Below the pieces are notes generated by a model. That model saw only the letters and a program-made list of their open reading frames with translations, did not search any database and was not told the origin of the DNA. DNA of 8,727 nt from the NCBI GenBank assembly GCA_018268545.1, contig JAFDWI010000230.1, positions 1 through 8,727 on the forward strand, written 5' to 3'. Each line of letters opens with the position of its first letter. Positions within the stretch are counted from its first letter, which is position 1. The stretch comes from Actinomycetota bacterium. Its GTDB lineage: Bacteria > Actinomycetota > Acidimicrobiia > Acidimicrobiales > Iamiaceae. The position numbers and the translations under genes are program-made. Positions 1 to 6,953 of the stretch are shown here, piece after piece.

Positions 1-45
1 GAGCGGCACCCCGTCGAATGGGATCGTCATACCGAGTCGGCTCAC
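1..45 (-). CDS. Start of a probable LLM-class (luciferase-like, F420-dependent) oxidoreductase, partial
   Basis: Only the first 15 codons lie in the window; the gene continues past the left edge on the minus strand. Reading from a GTG at 45-43 gives VSRLGMTIPFDGVPL. An internal ATG at 30-28 would give MTIPFDGVPL. The pattern of a short beta strand, then TIPFDGVPL, resembles the N-terminus of luciferase-like monooxygenase family proteins, many of which use coenzyme F420 in actinobacteria. An AAAGGAA stretch lies about eight bases before the GTG and can serve as its ribosome binding site, which favours the GTG start. The GTG is four bases downstream of the thioesterase stop codon, so co-transcription with that gene is likely. 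The family call rests on a dozen residues and is tentative. Confidence 0.45.
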   Translation of the reverse strand, partial: MSRLGMTIPFDGVPL

Positions 46-49
46 GAGT

Positions 50-913
50 TCAGTTCCTTTCGTCATCGGAACGGTCTGTCGAGCCGGTCGCTCCCGGGAC
101 AGACGATGGATCCGGAGGAGCCCAATGTCGCACGATCGTCGACTGGCTCGCCGTCGCCAGGAGCCCACCGTCCTCGGACCACAACAAGACGGTCCCGGTA
201 CCGAACCCGTCGGCGACAGCGTCGATCCGGACATCGAGGAGAACCCACTCGGTCGGGACGAGGCGCACGATCCGGAGGGTGTTGTCGAGACTGTTCCCAC
301 CGCCCATCACGCCGAGCGCCTGGGAGATCCCGAACGGCACGTGATCGCCGAGAATCGCCAACGCACCGGCGGACACCTCCGACAGCTCGGGGATCTTCGC
401 CCAGAGCGCCGAACGGCCGTGCCCACTCGGCGTCCCGTCCAGGTCATCCCAGTCACGTGCATCGGCGGCGCGCAGGTCGATACGTGTGAACAACGACGAG
501 TCGTCGACCCAGGGACGTTCACGAGGCCGACACTCCTGTGGCGGCCGCACATCGGGAAACGTCGGCCATCGGCCGAACTCGTCACCGGGGCGCGAACCCA
601 GTGCTGCGTTGACCGTCACGATCTCACGGTCGCCCACGTGCCCGACCGCACGTGCCTGGGTGATGTGATGACCTTGGGTCGCGACGGTCACGTCGATGTC
701 CATGATCTCGGGAGGGTGGGCGTAGGACAGGTACTGCCCGGTCGCCCAGATCATCGGACGACCGGTCGTTCGTTCCATCGCTTCGATCGCCGCACCCAGC
801 GCGCACCCTCCGAACAGGAACGGGGCGCCGGTGGAGATCCCGGGGACGACCGGCAGGTACCAACGATGCGGATTGTGGGTCGCTCGGAGCCCGAGGAACT
901 CGACGGTGTCCAT
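50..913 (-). CDS. Acyl-CoA thioesterase family protein (TesB-like double hotdog)
   Basis: A 287-residue protein of the TesB/type II acyl-CoA thioesterase superfamily, which hydrolyses acyl-CoA to free acid and CoA in the cytoplasm. Two hotdog domains are visible. The N-terminal one spans about residues 20-107, with the helix GGCALGAAIEAMERTTG followed by strands ending in VTVNAALG. The C-terminal one spans about 138-262. In the second domain SLDNTLR (D210) lines up with the catalytic Asp of E. coli TesB, and LLATASQSTIVR (Q257) with its catalytic Gln. The position of the TesB Thr appears to be D231, so the substrate or exact chemistry may differ. Length is typical of the family, and the last ~25 residues are a disordered polar tail. 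It is preceded by a hairpin and a TANNNT box, suggesting a promoter of its own, and is followed four bases later by a probable LLM oxidoreductase. Lipid or xenobiotic acyl-CoA turnover is plausible; the substrate is unknown. Confidence 0.85.
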   Translation of the reverse strand: MDTVEFLGLRATHNPHRWYLPVVPGISTGAPFLFGGCALGAAIEAMERTTGRPMIWATGQYLSYAHPPEIMDIDVTVATQGHHITQARAVGHVGDREIVTVNAALGSRPGDEFGRWPTFPDVRPPQECRPRERPWVDDSSLFTRIDLRAADARDWDDLDGTPSGHGRSALWAKIPELSEVSAGALAILGDHVPFGISQALGVMGGGNSLDNTLRIVRLVPTEWVLLDVRIDAVADGFGTGTVLLWSEDGGLLATASQSTIVRHWAPPDPSSVPGATGSTDRSDDERN

Positions 914-922
914 GATCTCGCC

Positions 923-928
923 ACCCTA
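923..928 (-). promoter_or_regulatory. Candidate -10 box (TAGGGT) for the thioesterase gene
   Basis: On the minus strand TAGGGT ends nine bases before the ATG at 913. It fits the loose actinobacterial TANNNT -10 pattern and lies just downstream of the hairpin that closes the previous gene. This is where a new promoter would be expected. A weak GGCGAG in the spacer could alternatively be a ribosome binding site. There is no clear -35 element. Confidence 0.3.
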
Positions 929-938
929 CGCGTCGAGG

Positions 939-963
939 GGGTCGCGCCCGGAGTGCGCGACCC
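939..963 (-). terminator. Hairpin terminator after the neocarzinostatin-domain gene
   Basis: GGGTCGCGC (939-947) and GCGCGACCC (955-963) form a perfect 9-bp stem with a 7-base loop. It begins six bases after the stop codon at 970-972 on the minus strand. There is no U-tract, as is common for GC-rich actinobacterial hairpins. It sits between the exported-protein gene and the candidate thioesterase promoter, so it probably separates two transcription units, though partial read-through is possible. Confidence 0.6.
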
Positions 964-969
964 GCGGGC

Positions 970-3087
970 TCAGCCGGTGTAGGTGGGTGCCACCGACACC
1001 GCTGCCGCCGGTGGTGCGACGGGAGCCACGGACACCGTCGGTACGGTCGGTTCCGGCGCGGCCGGCGCGCGCGGCGGCGTCGAGGTCCCGGGAGCGAGCG
1101 TCGTGGACGTCGTCACCGGCGGCGGTGTCGGCATCACGAACAGGAATCCGGAAACGATCGACGCTTCGGGGAGCGACACGAGGTGCAGCCCCCAGGTCTG
1201 ATCCAGACCGAGGACCCGCAGGCTCGACACGTCGAGCGCGGTCGCAGCGGTGCCAGGGAACACCCGGATCCGCACGCCCTCGATCCCCCGTGACAACCAG
1301 TCCGTCGGCAGCTTGATCACGGTTCGGTCGACCCCGGTGCCCCCGGTGTTGTAACCGGAACCGAAGTCACTCGCGTACCAGGTCGGATCACCGGCGATCC
1401 GCACGTCGACCGCCACCCGGTCGACGGATGCGCCGGTCGAATCGAGTTGGACATACGCGTACTGCCGGGCGTCACCCTGCTCGGGCAACATCGGATCCGT
1501 CGTGAAATTCGTGTACCACCGAGCGACCTCCTCGCCGGCGATCCGGTACGTCCACGGGTTCGCGTCCATCACCGCCTCACGAGGTTGGCCCGGGGCAGGA
1601 GCAGCAACCGGGACGGGGCGGAACCGGAACGGTGTCGTCCCGTTCTGGGAGAAGTCGTTGTTCCCGGTCGCGACACGGAGCACTCCGTGCGAGCCACCGA
1701 CCCACACGCCGCTCGTGTAGGCGACCGTCGGTTCGTTGATCGCCGTCTGGGAATCGCGGTAACCGTCCGGGGTGGCGCCCGACAGGAACGAGCCGCCGGT
1801 GGGCGTCCCACCCGCATCGGTCGTGACATTGAAGAACGACTCGATGTCGGTCGTCCGTCCCCAGACCGCGGATTCGAGGAACGGGATGAACGCCGTTCCG
1901 GCATTCTCATGGCTGAAGGCCATCGTGTACCCCGCGGTCGTGCCCGATGCCGACGTGGTGGTCGATGCGTATTCGATCAACGGCGTGTCGTGCAACGCGG
2001 AGGTCGAACGCCCCCAGAGGATCGGTGCATAGTGGATCGCCGCGTACCGCGGATTGCCCGGAGCGACCACCTCGAGCGCCACATCGTGTACGTCGACGGT
2101 TGCCGGACCGACCCCGGGATGGCTCAACGCCGCGTCGATGGCGACGACGACGGTGTGCGGGCCGGTCGCCAGGGCTCCCACTCCGCCCGCGTACACGAAC
2201 GGCGTCGCACCGTTGAACAACACCATCTGCTGTGGTGTGCCCCCGTCGACCGACACGTCGACCACGATCGAACTCGGTGTGTTCGCCCCCCAGTCCGTGC
2301 CCGGTGCGGCGAGGTCCAGACGCACGATGCCTTCACCGGAGACGGGAGATGCCGGAACGTCAGGAGCGCCGAATGCACCGGTGACCTCGCCGGTTACCGC
2401 ACCGATCGCGGTGAGATCACCTGCCAGTCCAGCGGTGACCGCGAGCGAAACGGGTGACCCTGCGGTCGCTGTGGCAACCGTCGGTGGTGCCGGCGTCGCC
2501 CGTGCGGGTTCGGGTGAGGTTCGACCCGCGACGCCGGGGCGCGTCCCGACGACGCAGGACCCGGCCGCCGCGCACGCGTTCGCCCCGAATGTGATGTTCT
2601 CGGGCTGGGTCGGTGCCGACCCGGCAAGCGGGAACAACGCTATGAAGCACTGCTCGGTCCGGCAGTCGATCGGCCCGACCGCCGCGTTCAGGATCACGTG
2701 CACCGTCACGTCCGCATGCACCGTCGAACCATCCCCGGTGAACCGGATGTACGCGCTCTGCGCATCACAACCGTCCTCGGGGTTCCGGTCACCGTCGGGG
2801 CCATGGCCACCGAGCAACGCATACGCTACGGGGCCGCATTCCACGATCACATAGGTGACCCCGCTGTCGATGTTCGACGCCGTGACGCTGACCGTCTGAC
2901 CGTCGACCAGACCGGTCGTCGGGGTGATCGTGAACGTCGGAGTCGCCGCGCCGCTGGACTTCACGGCCAAAAACGGAACGACCCCGATGACCAACACGAG
3001 GACAAGCGGCCCCAGGTGACCACGGCGGCGTAGCAAACCGTTCGACGAACCCCTCTGTGCCTGCATCGGACTCCTCGGACCCGGCAT
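970..3087 (-). CDS. Large exported protein with N-terminal neocarzinostatin-like domain
   Basis: A 705-residue secreted protein of unknown function. Residues 1-47 form a signal peptide: basic RRR, hydrophobic core PLVLVLVIGVVPFLAV, and a probable cleavage near SSGA-A. Residues ~49-168 resemble the neocarzinostatin Ig-like fold: TPTTGLVDGQTVSVTAS, an ECGP strand, C84 and C107, and IDCRTEQCFIAL (C142/C147), which matches the small disulfide hairpin of the apo-neocarzinostatin family. A Pro/Ala/Thr linker (~185-210) and a beta-rich segment (~211-343) follow. Residues ~345-645, starting HYAPILWGR and including FSHENAGTAFIPFLE, are a conserved-looking block I cannot assign. The end (653-705) is Pro/Thr/Ala-rich with no LPXTG motif or membrane anchor. 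An alternative ATG at 3066 has GAGGAG four bases upstream, but the 3087 ATG has a perfectly spaced TAGCAT box and is kept as a leaderless start. A complete enediyne-binding role is not implied, since no biosynthetic genes are nearby. Confidence 0.8.
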   Translation of the reverse strand: MPGPRSPMQAQRGSSNGLLRRRGHLGPLVLVLVIGVVPFLAVKSSGAATPTFTITPTTGLVDGQTVSVTASNIDSGVTYVIVECGPVAYALLGGHGPDGDRNPEDGCDAQSAYIRFTGDGSTVHADVTVHVILNAAVGPIDCRTEQCFIALFPLAGSAPTQPENITFGANACAAAGSCVVGTRPGVAGRTSPEPARATPAPPTVATATAGSPVSLAVTAGLAGDLTAIGAVTGEVTGAFGAPDVPASPVSGEGIVRLDLAAPGTDWGANTPSSIVVDVSVDGGTPQQMVLFNGATPFVYAGGVGALATGPHTVVVAIDAALSHPGVGPATVDVHDVALEVVAPGNPRYAAIHYAPILWGRSTSALHDTPLIEYASTTTSASGTTAGYTMAFSHENAGTAFIPFLESAVWGRTTDIESFFNVTTDAGGTPTGGSFLSGATPDGYRDSQTAINEPTVAYTSGVWVGGSHGVLRVATGNNDFSQNGTTPFRFRPVPVAAPAPGQPREAVMDANPWTYRIAGEEVARWYTNFTTDPMLPEQGDARQYAYVQLDSTGASVDRVAVDVRIAGDPTWYASDFGSGYNTGGTGVDRTVIKLPTDWLSRGIEGVRIRVFPGTAATALDVSSLRVLGLDQTWGLHLVSLPEASIVSGFLFVMPTPPPVTTSTTLAPGTSTPPRAPAAPEPTVPTVSVAPVAPPAAAVSVAPTYTG

Positions 3088-3093
3088 CGGACC

Positions 3094-3099
3094 ATGCTA
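3094..3099 (-). promoter_or_regulatory. Candidate leaderless -10 box (CGGTAGCAT) for the exported protein
   Basis: On the minus strand TAGCAT is followed by exactly six bases and then the ATG at 3087, so transcription would begin at or beside the A of the start codon. The box carries the same CGG prefix and the same TAGCAT hexamer as the one before the gene at 8480. It supports the upstream start over the ATG at 3066. This is inferred from motif and spacing only. Confidence 0.45.
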
Positions 3100-3166
3100 C
3101 CGCCGACATCGGGTGCGACACCGGGTCATCGACACCGGATCGCAGCACGTCGCGCCCGCCGACCGG

Positions 3167-3172
3167 TATCGT
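3167..3172 (+). promoter_or_regulatory. Candidate leaderless -10 box (CCGGTATCGT) for the amidase
   Basis: TATCGT, preceded by CCGG, ends eight bases before the ATG at 3181. No purine-rich ribosome binding site is visible in this spacer, which fits a leaderless or near-leaderless transcript. Together with the minus-strand box at 3094-3099 it makes the 93-bp gap a divergent promoter region. Confidence 0.4.
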
Positions 3173-3180
3173 CACCGCCC

Positions 3181-4566
3181 ATGACGAAACCCTGGCAAGG
3201 AGATGCCGTCGGTCTGGTCGAGGCGTATCGGTCCGGTGAGCGTTCGCCGCTCGAAGAGCTCGAGGCCGCGCTCGACGCGATCGAGCGAAGCGACCTCGAC
3301 GCGTTCGCTCATCTCGACCCAGACCGTGCCCATGAGGCGGCCGCAAGGGCGGACGTCGCACTGCCCTTCGGTGGCATCCCGCTCGCGGTGAAGGAACTCG
3401 AACCGGTCGAAGGCTGGCCGAACACCGAAGCATCGCTGGTCTTCGCCGATCGCGTCGCCGATACGACCTCGACACAGATGCAGCGGCTGTTCGACGCCGG
3501 CGCGGTACCCGTGGGGCAGACGACCGCGTCGGAATTCGGCGGTCTGAACGTCTCGGTCACCAAGCTTCACGGGATCACCCACAATGCGTGGCAATCCGGT
3601 CGGACTGCTGGCGGCTCCTCGGGCGGGAGTGCCGCGGCCGTTGCGGGCGGGATCGTACCGATCGCGTCAGGTGGCGACGGTGGCGGCTCCATCCGGATCC
3701 CCGCAGGATTCAACGGCCTGGTCGGCATGAAGGGAACCGCCGGTCGCATTCCACGTGGCCCACGCACGACCATCGCGCCGATGACGGTGGTGGTCGGGTG
3801 CCTGGCACGATCGGTGCGCGACGTTGCGCGCTGGTACGACGTCGCGAACGGTCACGACCCGCGCGACCCGTACTCGCTACCCCGCGTCGAAGGTTGGGAA
3901 CGTGACCTCGGCGCGCTCGATCTCGCGGGCCTGCGCGTCGCGATCGCCCCCGATCTGGGGGTCGCGACCGTCCGCGACGAAGTCGCCGAGATCGTGGCGG
4001 AAGCCGGCGCAGCGCTCGCCGCCGCGGCCGGGATGCGAGTGGTCACCGAGACCGTGCGGCTCCCTGCGCTCGACACCGAATGGGCCGTCGGAAACCTCGC
4101 GCCGTTGCGCCACGAACTCGGAGATCGTTGGCCGGCATGTGAGGGAGATCTCACCAAGGAGATGGCATTCGGCTTGCGTTTCGCCGACGACTACCTGTCC
4201 CTGTCGGTCGCGGGTCGAGCCGAGGCGGCACGAACCGCGGCGAACGAGGCGATGGCCGACATCTTCGACCGCGTCGATCTGGTGATCTGTGCCACCAATC
4301 CCGACGTCGCGTTTCCCGCGCACGTCGGGGCGAACACCCGGGTCGCCGGTCGAAAGGTCGGTCTGGGCAACAACGGCGCGCTCACGATCCCTGCGAACGT
4401 GGTGGGAAACCCGGCCATCTCGATCCCGGCCGGAACCCTCGACGACCTTCCGGTCGGCATGCAGATCATCGCGCCGCATCATCACGACGCTCGCCTGCTC
4501 GACTGCGCGCTCGTCATGGAACGCGAGCGTCCGTGGCCGCTGGTCTCGCCCCTGGCACCGTGTTGA
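3181..4566 (+). CDS. Amidase signature (AS) family hydrolase
   Basis: A 461-residue cytoplasmic amidase of the AS family, which hydrolyses carboxylic amides to acid and ammonia or amine. The Ser-cisSer-Lys triad is complete. K71 lies in GIPLAVKELEP, the cis-Ser is S146 in GRTAGGSSGGSAAAVAGG, and the nucleophile is S170 in GGDGGGSIRIPAGFNGLVG. The 24-residue spacing between the two serines is as in FAAH and malonamidase. The GTAGRIPRGP and NPAISIPAG segments, the latter near residues 404-412, are also typical. The reading frame stays open upstream to about 3094, but the ATG at 3181 gives the expected MTKPWQGDAVGLVEAYRSGE N-terminus of the family and has a -10-like box in front. I cannot tell the substrate. 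It faces the exported-protein gene divergently and converges on the PF10118 gene, so it is probably monocistronic. Confidence 0.9.
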   Translation: MTKPWQGDAVGLVEAYRSGERSPLEELEAALDAIERSDLDAFAHLDPDRAHEAAARADVALPFGGIPLAVKELEPVEGWPNTEASLVFADRVADTTSTQMQRLFDAGAVPVGQTTASEFGGLNVSVTKLHGITHNAWQSGRTAGGSSGGSAAAVAGGIVPIASGGDGGGSIRIPAGFNGLVGMKGTAGRIPRGPRTTIAPMTVVVGCLARSVRDVARWYDVANGHDPRDPYSLPRVEGWERDLGALDLAGLRVAIAPDLGVATVRDEVAEIVAEAGAALAAAAGMRVVTETVRLPALDTEWAVGNLAPLRHELGDRWPACEGDLTKEMAFGLRFADDYLSLSVAGRAEAARTAANEAMADIFDRVDLVICATNPDVAFPAHVGANTRVAGRKVGLGNNGALTIPANVVGNPAISIPAGTLDDLPVGMQIIAPHHHDARLLDCALVMERERPWPLVSPLAPC

Positions 4567-4575
4567 ACCCCGCGC

Positions 4576-4600
4576 GCCGACCGCCGAGTCAGGCGGCGGC
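4576..4600. terminator. Shared hairpin between convergent genes
   Basis: GCCG, a bulged A and CCGCC (4576-4585) pair with GGCGGCGGC (4592-4600) around the loop GAGTCA. The structure begins ten bases after the amidase stop codon. The minus-strand stop codon lies in the loop, and the right arm encodes the end of the Ala-rich tail of the PF10118 protein. A symmetric hairpin between convergent genes fits a bidirectional terminator. It lacks a U-tract on either side, so the call is moderate. Confidence 0.4.
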
Positions 4601-5518
4601 TGCGGCCTTCACATCATCGCGGGCTCGAGGTGCGCGCACCTTGCCGGCGAGCGAGCCCTCGCTCCCGAAGAGCCGGTCACGCCACAGGGCCGTCAATTCG
4701 GCATTGTCGAAGTCATCGGGATGAAAGTCCGGCCGGTTGTAATCAGCGATGCGTTGCCGGACGGCCTTGGACAGCCACGGTGACGTCCGGAGCTTCTTGA
4801 GGTTCGCCCACAGCACGGTGGGCCGGCGGGCATCGCGATCGGCGAGGATCGACAGGGTCGTCTGGGTGATCGAGTCGAACAGGAACCAGAACGTGATCTC
4901 CCGCATGACACGAGCTCGGAGCGTCTGGTCGCCGACGACCTGCTGGTACACGTCGAAGGCCACGGCCTTGTGCTCGGATTCCTCGAGTGCGTGCCAGACG
5001 AGGAGGTCACGAACCTCCGGACTCGTGAACTTCGCACGAGCTTCCGGATCGGTGAGCAGCACTTCGGCAAGGGTGGCGGTGTAGTGCTCGAGTGCAGCGG
5101 TGACGGCGAGGCACACCTCGGGCGAACGGGTCTTCTCGTTGACGGCCAGGCCTCTGCGGACCAGACGATCGACCCGGGCGGTCGGGTAACCGAGCGCTTG
5201 GAGCCGGGCGTTGAAGTTGCGGTGTTCTCGTCCGTGGTTGGCTTCCTGGCCGATGAACCCGGCCACCTGCTTCTTCAGCACCGGGTCGGTGATGCGGTCC
5301 CGGTAACGGCGCACCGACCGGACGAAGAAGTCCTCGCCTTCGGGGAACAGCGCCGAGAGCACGGCGACGACATGGCTCATCAGTTCGTCTTCCATGAAGT
5401 ACTTGGGGAGCGGATCGGAGTCGTAGTCGAGTCGCAACCGGCGAACCGCGATGGGTTCGGCCGTCGCGGCGCCGGTCCGGCCGGAAGACGGGTCGAGGAC
5501 GGGTTCGGAAGCGGTCAT
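4589..5518 (-). CDS. PF10118-type metal-dependent hydrolase family protein
   Basis: A 309-residue protein of the family annotated as predicted metal-dependent hydrolase (PF10118); biochemical function is largely unknown. Recognisable motifs are LSALFPEGEDFFVRSVRRYR (about 54-73), GQEANHGREH (90-99), ALEHYTA (142-148) and HALEESEHKAVAFDVY (176-191). Read as helices, these give E62, E92xxH95, E144 and E180xxH183. This is the E/ExxH/E/ExxH ligand set of ferritin-like di-iron proteins, so an oxygen- or lipid-active di-iron enzyme is as plausible as a hydrolase. A hydrophobic stretch at about 208-225 (ITFWFLFDSITQTTLSIL) may contact membrane or a hydrophobic substrate. The N-terminal ~22 residues and the C-terminal KAAAAA tail look disordered. 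The start is supported by AAGGGGG ten bases upstream (5529-5535). A 17-bp palindrome lies 54-70 bases upstream. A paralogue begins at 8480. Confidence 0.85.
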   Translation of the reverse strand: MTASEPVLDPSSGRTGAATAEPIAVRRLRLDYDSDPLPKYFMEDELMSHVVAVLSALFPEGEDFFVRSVRRYRDRITDPVLKKQVAGFIGQEANHGREHRNFNARLQALGYPTARVDRLVRRGLAVNEKTRSPEVCLAVTAALEHYTATLAEVLLTDPEARAKFTSPEVRDLLVWHALEESEHKAVAFDVYQQVVGDQTLRARVMREITFWFLFDSITQTTLSILADRDARRPTVLWANLKKLRTSPWLSKAVRQRIADYNRPDFHPDDFDNAELTALWRDRLFGSEGSLAGKVRAPRARDDVKAAAAA

Positions 5519-5571
5519 GGAATGGTTTCCCCCTTGTTCATCGGTGCGGGACGATCGCGCGGACGATCACC

Positions 5572-5588
5572 TGTTACCGACGGTAACA
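5572..5588. promoter_or_regulatory. Perfect 17-bp palindrome, probable operator
   Basis: TGTTACCGACGGTAACA is a perfect dyad with 8-bp arms about a central base. It lies in the 210-bp gap between the PF10118 gene (54 bases from its start codon, minus strand) and the lipoprotein gene (141 bases from its start codon, plus strand). Its size and symmetry suit a dimeric repressor such as a TetR-family protein. Its closeness to the PF10118 start makes that gene the likelier target. No regulator gene is present in the window. The rest of the gap holds only the candidate plus-strand promoter and ribosome binding sites. Confidence 0.5.
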
Positions 5589-5681
5589 CCAAGCGTCGAA
5601 CGGTGCACCATGACTTCTGCCACTCCACCCTCGGCGGATTCGCGGGTCACTGCGGGGGACCGCCCCACCGGTCCGGCCACC

Positions 5682-5687
5682 TATCCT
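5682..5687 (+). promoter_or_regulatory. Candidate -10 box (TATCCT) for the lipoprotein gene
   Basis: TATCCT fits the TANNNT pattern and would place transcription start near 5694. That leaves a leader of about 35 bases carrying GAGGGAGAG (5716-5724), a strong purine-rich ribosome binding site just before the ATG at 5729. There is no convincing -35 element. Confidence 0.35.
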
Positions 5688-5728
5688 CGTGATCCGGAAC
5701 CGCACTTCAGGCCACGAGGGAGAGAACC

Positions 5729-6943
5729 ATGCCACGACGCATCCGGATCGGGCGGACCATCGCCGCCCTGGGGTCCGCGATCGCCATCATGTGCACGCTC
5801 GGATCATGCGGCGCCGGCTCCCCGAATACGACTCCCACGACCACCCGGTCCGGCGGGTTGGCCTCGTCGACCCATGCGACCACGACGACCACGATTCCGC
5901 CGCCGACCACCGTGGCGGGCCCACCTTCGGACTCGACCGTCATGCGACAGATCGAACGCATCACCGGCAGGATCACCCCGAAGTCGGTCACCGCGTCACC
6001 GACCGGTCTCGTCAGCGCCCAGTCGATGATGTACTCACACAATGTGACGTGGTACGACCCGGCGACACGCAAACTCGTCGCGACCATCCCAGACAGCGTC
6101 GACCTTTCGAGCTTCGGAATCCAGGGACACCCCGGGACGTCCAAGGGTGCACCCGTCGAATCGGTGTTCACCACCGATGGGCGCTACGAGTACGTCTCGA
6201 ACTATTCGATGTACGGCACCGGTTTCGGCCCAGAGGGCCGCGACGCGTGTTCCGCCGGTGACGGAACCGACACCAGCTACGTGTACCGGATCAGCGTCGC
6301 CACCAAGAAGGTCGACCAGGTGATCCACGTCGGCGCGGTCCCCAAGTTCATGGCCTTGACCCCCGACCAGAAGACGCTGCTGGTGTCCAACTGGTGCTCG
6401 TGGGCACTCAGCGAGGTCGATACCGCGAAGGCGACCGAAACCCGGCGGATCGACCTGGGAGGTCGCTACCCCAGAGGCATCGTCGTGTCACCGGATTCCC
6501 GGACGGCCTACGTCGCGATGATGGGATCCAACCGCATCAGCTCGGTCGACCTGGCCTCGGGAGCGGTTTCGACGTTCGCCCAGTCCGGCGACGGACCGCG
6601 CCACATCGTGATCTCGCCCGACGGTGACTACCTGTACGTGACCAACAACGCCTCGGGAACCGTCACCAAGGTGCAGCGCTCGAACGGAGCGATCGTCGCG
6701 ACCCACGCGACCGGAGCAGAACCACGGTCGATGGCGATCTCCTCCGACGGAAAGGCGTTGTACGTCGTGAACTACGACTCGTCGACCGTCTCGAAGCTGT
6801 CCTCGTCGGACCTGAAGGTGCTCGACACCGAGAAGACCGACTACCACCCGATCGGCATCGCATACGAACCGACGACCCGGTCGGTGTGGGTGGCCTGTTA
6901 CGGCGGGAGCATCCTGGTCTTCAGCGATACGACCCCGCGCTGA
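5729..6943 (+). CDS. Lipoprotein with YVTN/YncE-type seven-bladed beta-propeller
   Basis: A 404-residue exported lipoprotein. MPRRIRIGR is a basic n-region, IAALGSAIAIMCT the hydrophobic core, and LGSC a lipobox with the lipidated cysteine at residue 27. A Thr/Pro/Ser-rich spacer follows (31-70, including TTTTTIPPPTT). From about residue 84 the protein is built of ~42-residue beta-propeller repeats with the signature P[RK]xxxxSPDGxxxYVxN. Clear repeats start near 205, 248, 290, 332 and 374, and two degenerate ones lie at 84-120 and 142-204. Seven blades would make a closed propeller. The second blade carries a ~20-residue insertion with C174; other propeller cysteines are C223 and C390. Such propellers usually bind a protein, ligand or metal at the cell surface. 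The partner here is unknown. The gene has its own ribosome binding site and probably its own promoter. Confidence 0.85.
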   Translation: MPRRIRIGRTIAALGSAIAIMCTLGSCGAGSPNTTPTTTRSGGLASSTHATTTTTIPPPTTVAGPPSDSTVMRQIERITGRITPKSVTASPTGLVSAQSMMYSHNVTWYDPATRKLVATIPDSVDLSSFGIQGHPGTSKGAPVESVFTTDGRYEYVSNYSMYGTGFGPEGRDACSAGDGTDTSYVYRISVATKKVDQVIHVGAVPKFMALTPDQKTLLVSNWCSWALSEVDTAKATETRRIDLGGRYPRGIVVSPDSRTAYVAMMGSNRISSVDLASGAVSTFAQSGDGPRHIVISPDGDYLYVTNNASGTVTKVQRSNGAIVATHATGAEPRSMAISSDGKALYVVNYDSSTVSKLSSSDLKVLDTEKTDYHPIGIAYEPTTRSVWVACYGGSILVFSDTTPR

Positions 6944-6953
6944 ACGATCGCGC

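Noticed and set aside
125..982. Long open frame on the plus strand, antisense to the thioesterase
   Set aside because: High-GC coding DNA routinely leaves antisense frames open. The translation is Arg/Pro/Asp-rich with no recognisable domain, while the minus strand encodes a clear two-hotdog thioesterase.
1447..2854. Plus-strand open frames inside the exported-protein gene
   Set aside because: They are shadows of the minus-strand gene, without ribosome binding sites or domain patterns.
3094..3180. Upstream extension of the amidase frame by 29 codons
   Set aside because: The extension is Arg/Pro-rich, would overlap the divergent promoter of the neighbouring gene and is not part of the usual amidase N-terminus. 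The ATG at 3181 has a -10-like box at a leaderless distance.
3640..3720. GGDGGGS in place of the commoner GSDTGGS around the amidase nucleophile
   Set aside because: All three catalytic residues and their spacing are intact, and this variant is, as far as I recall, common among actinobacterial amidases. I do not count it as an anomaly.
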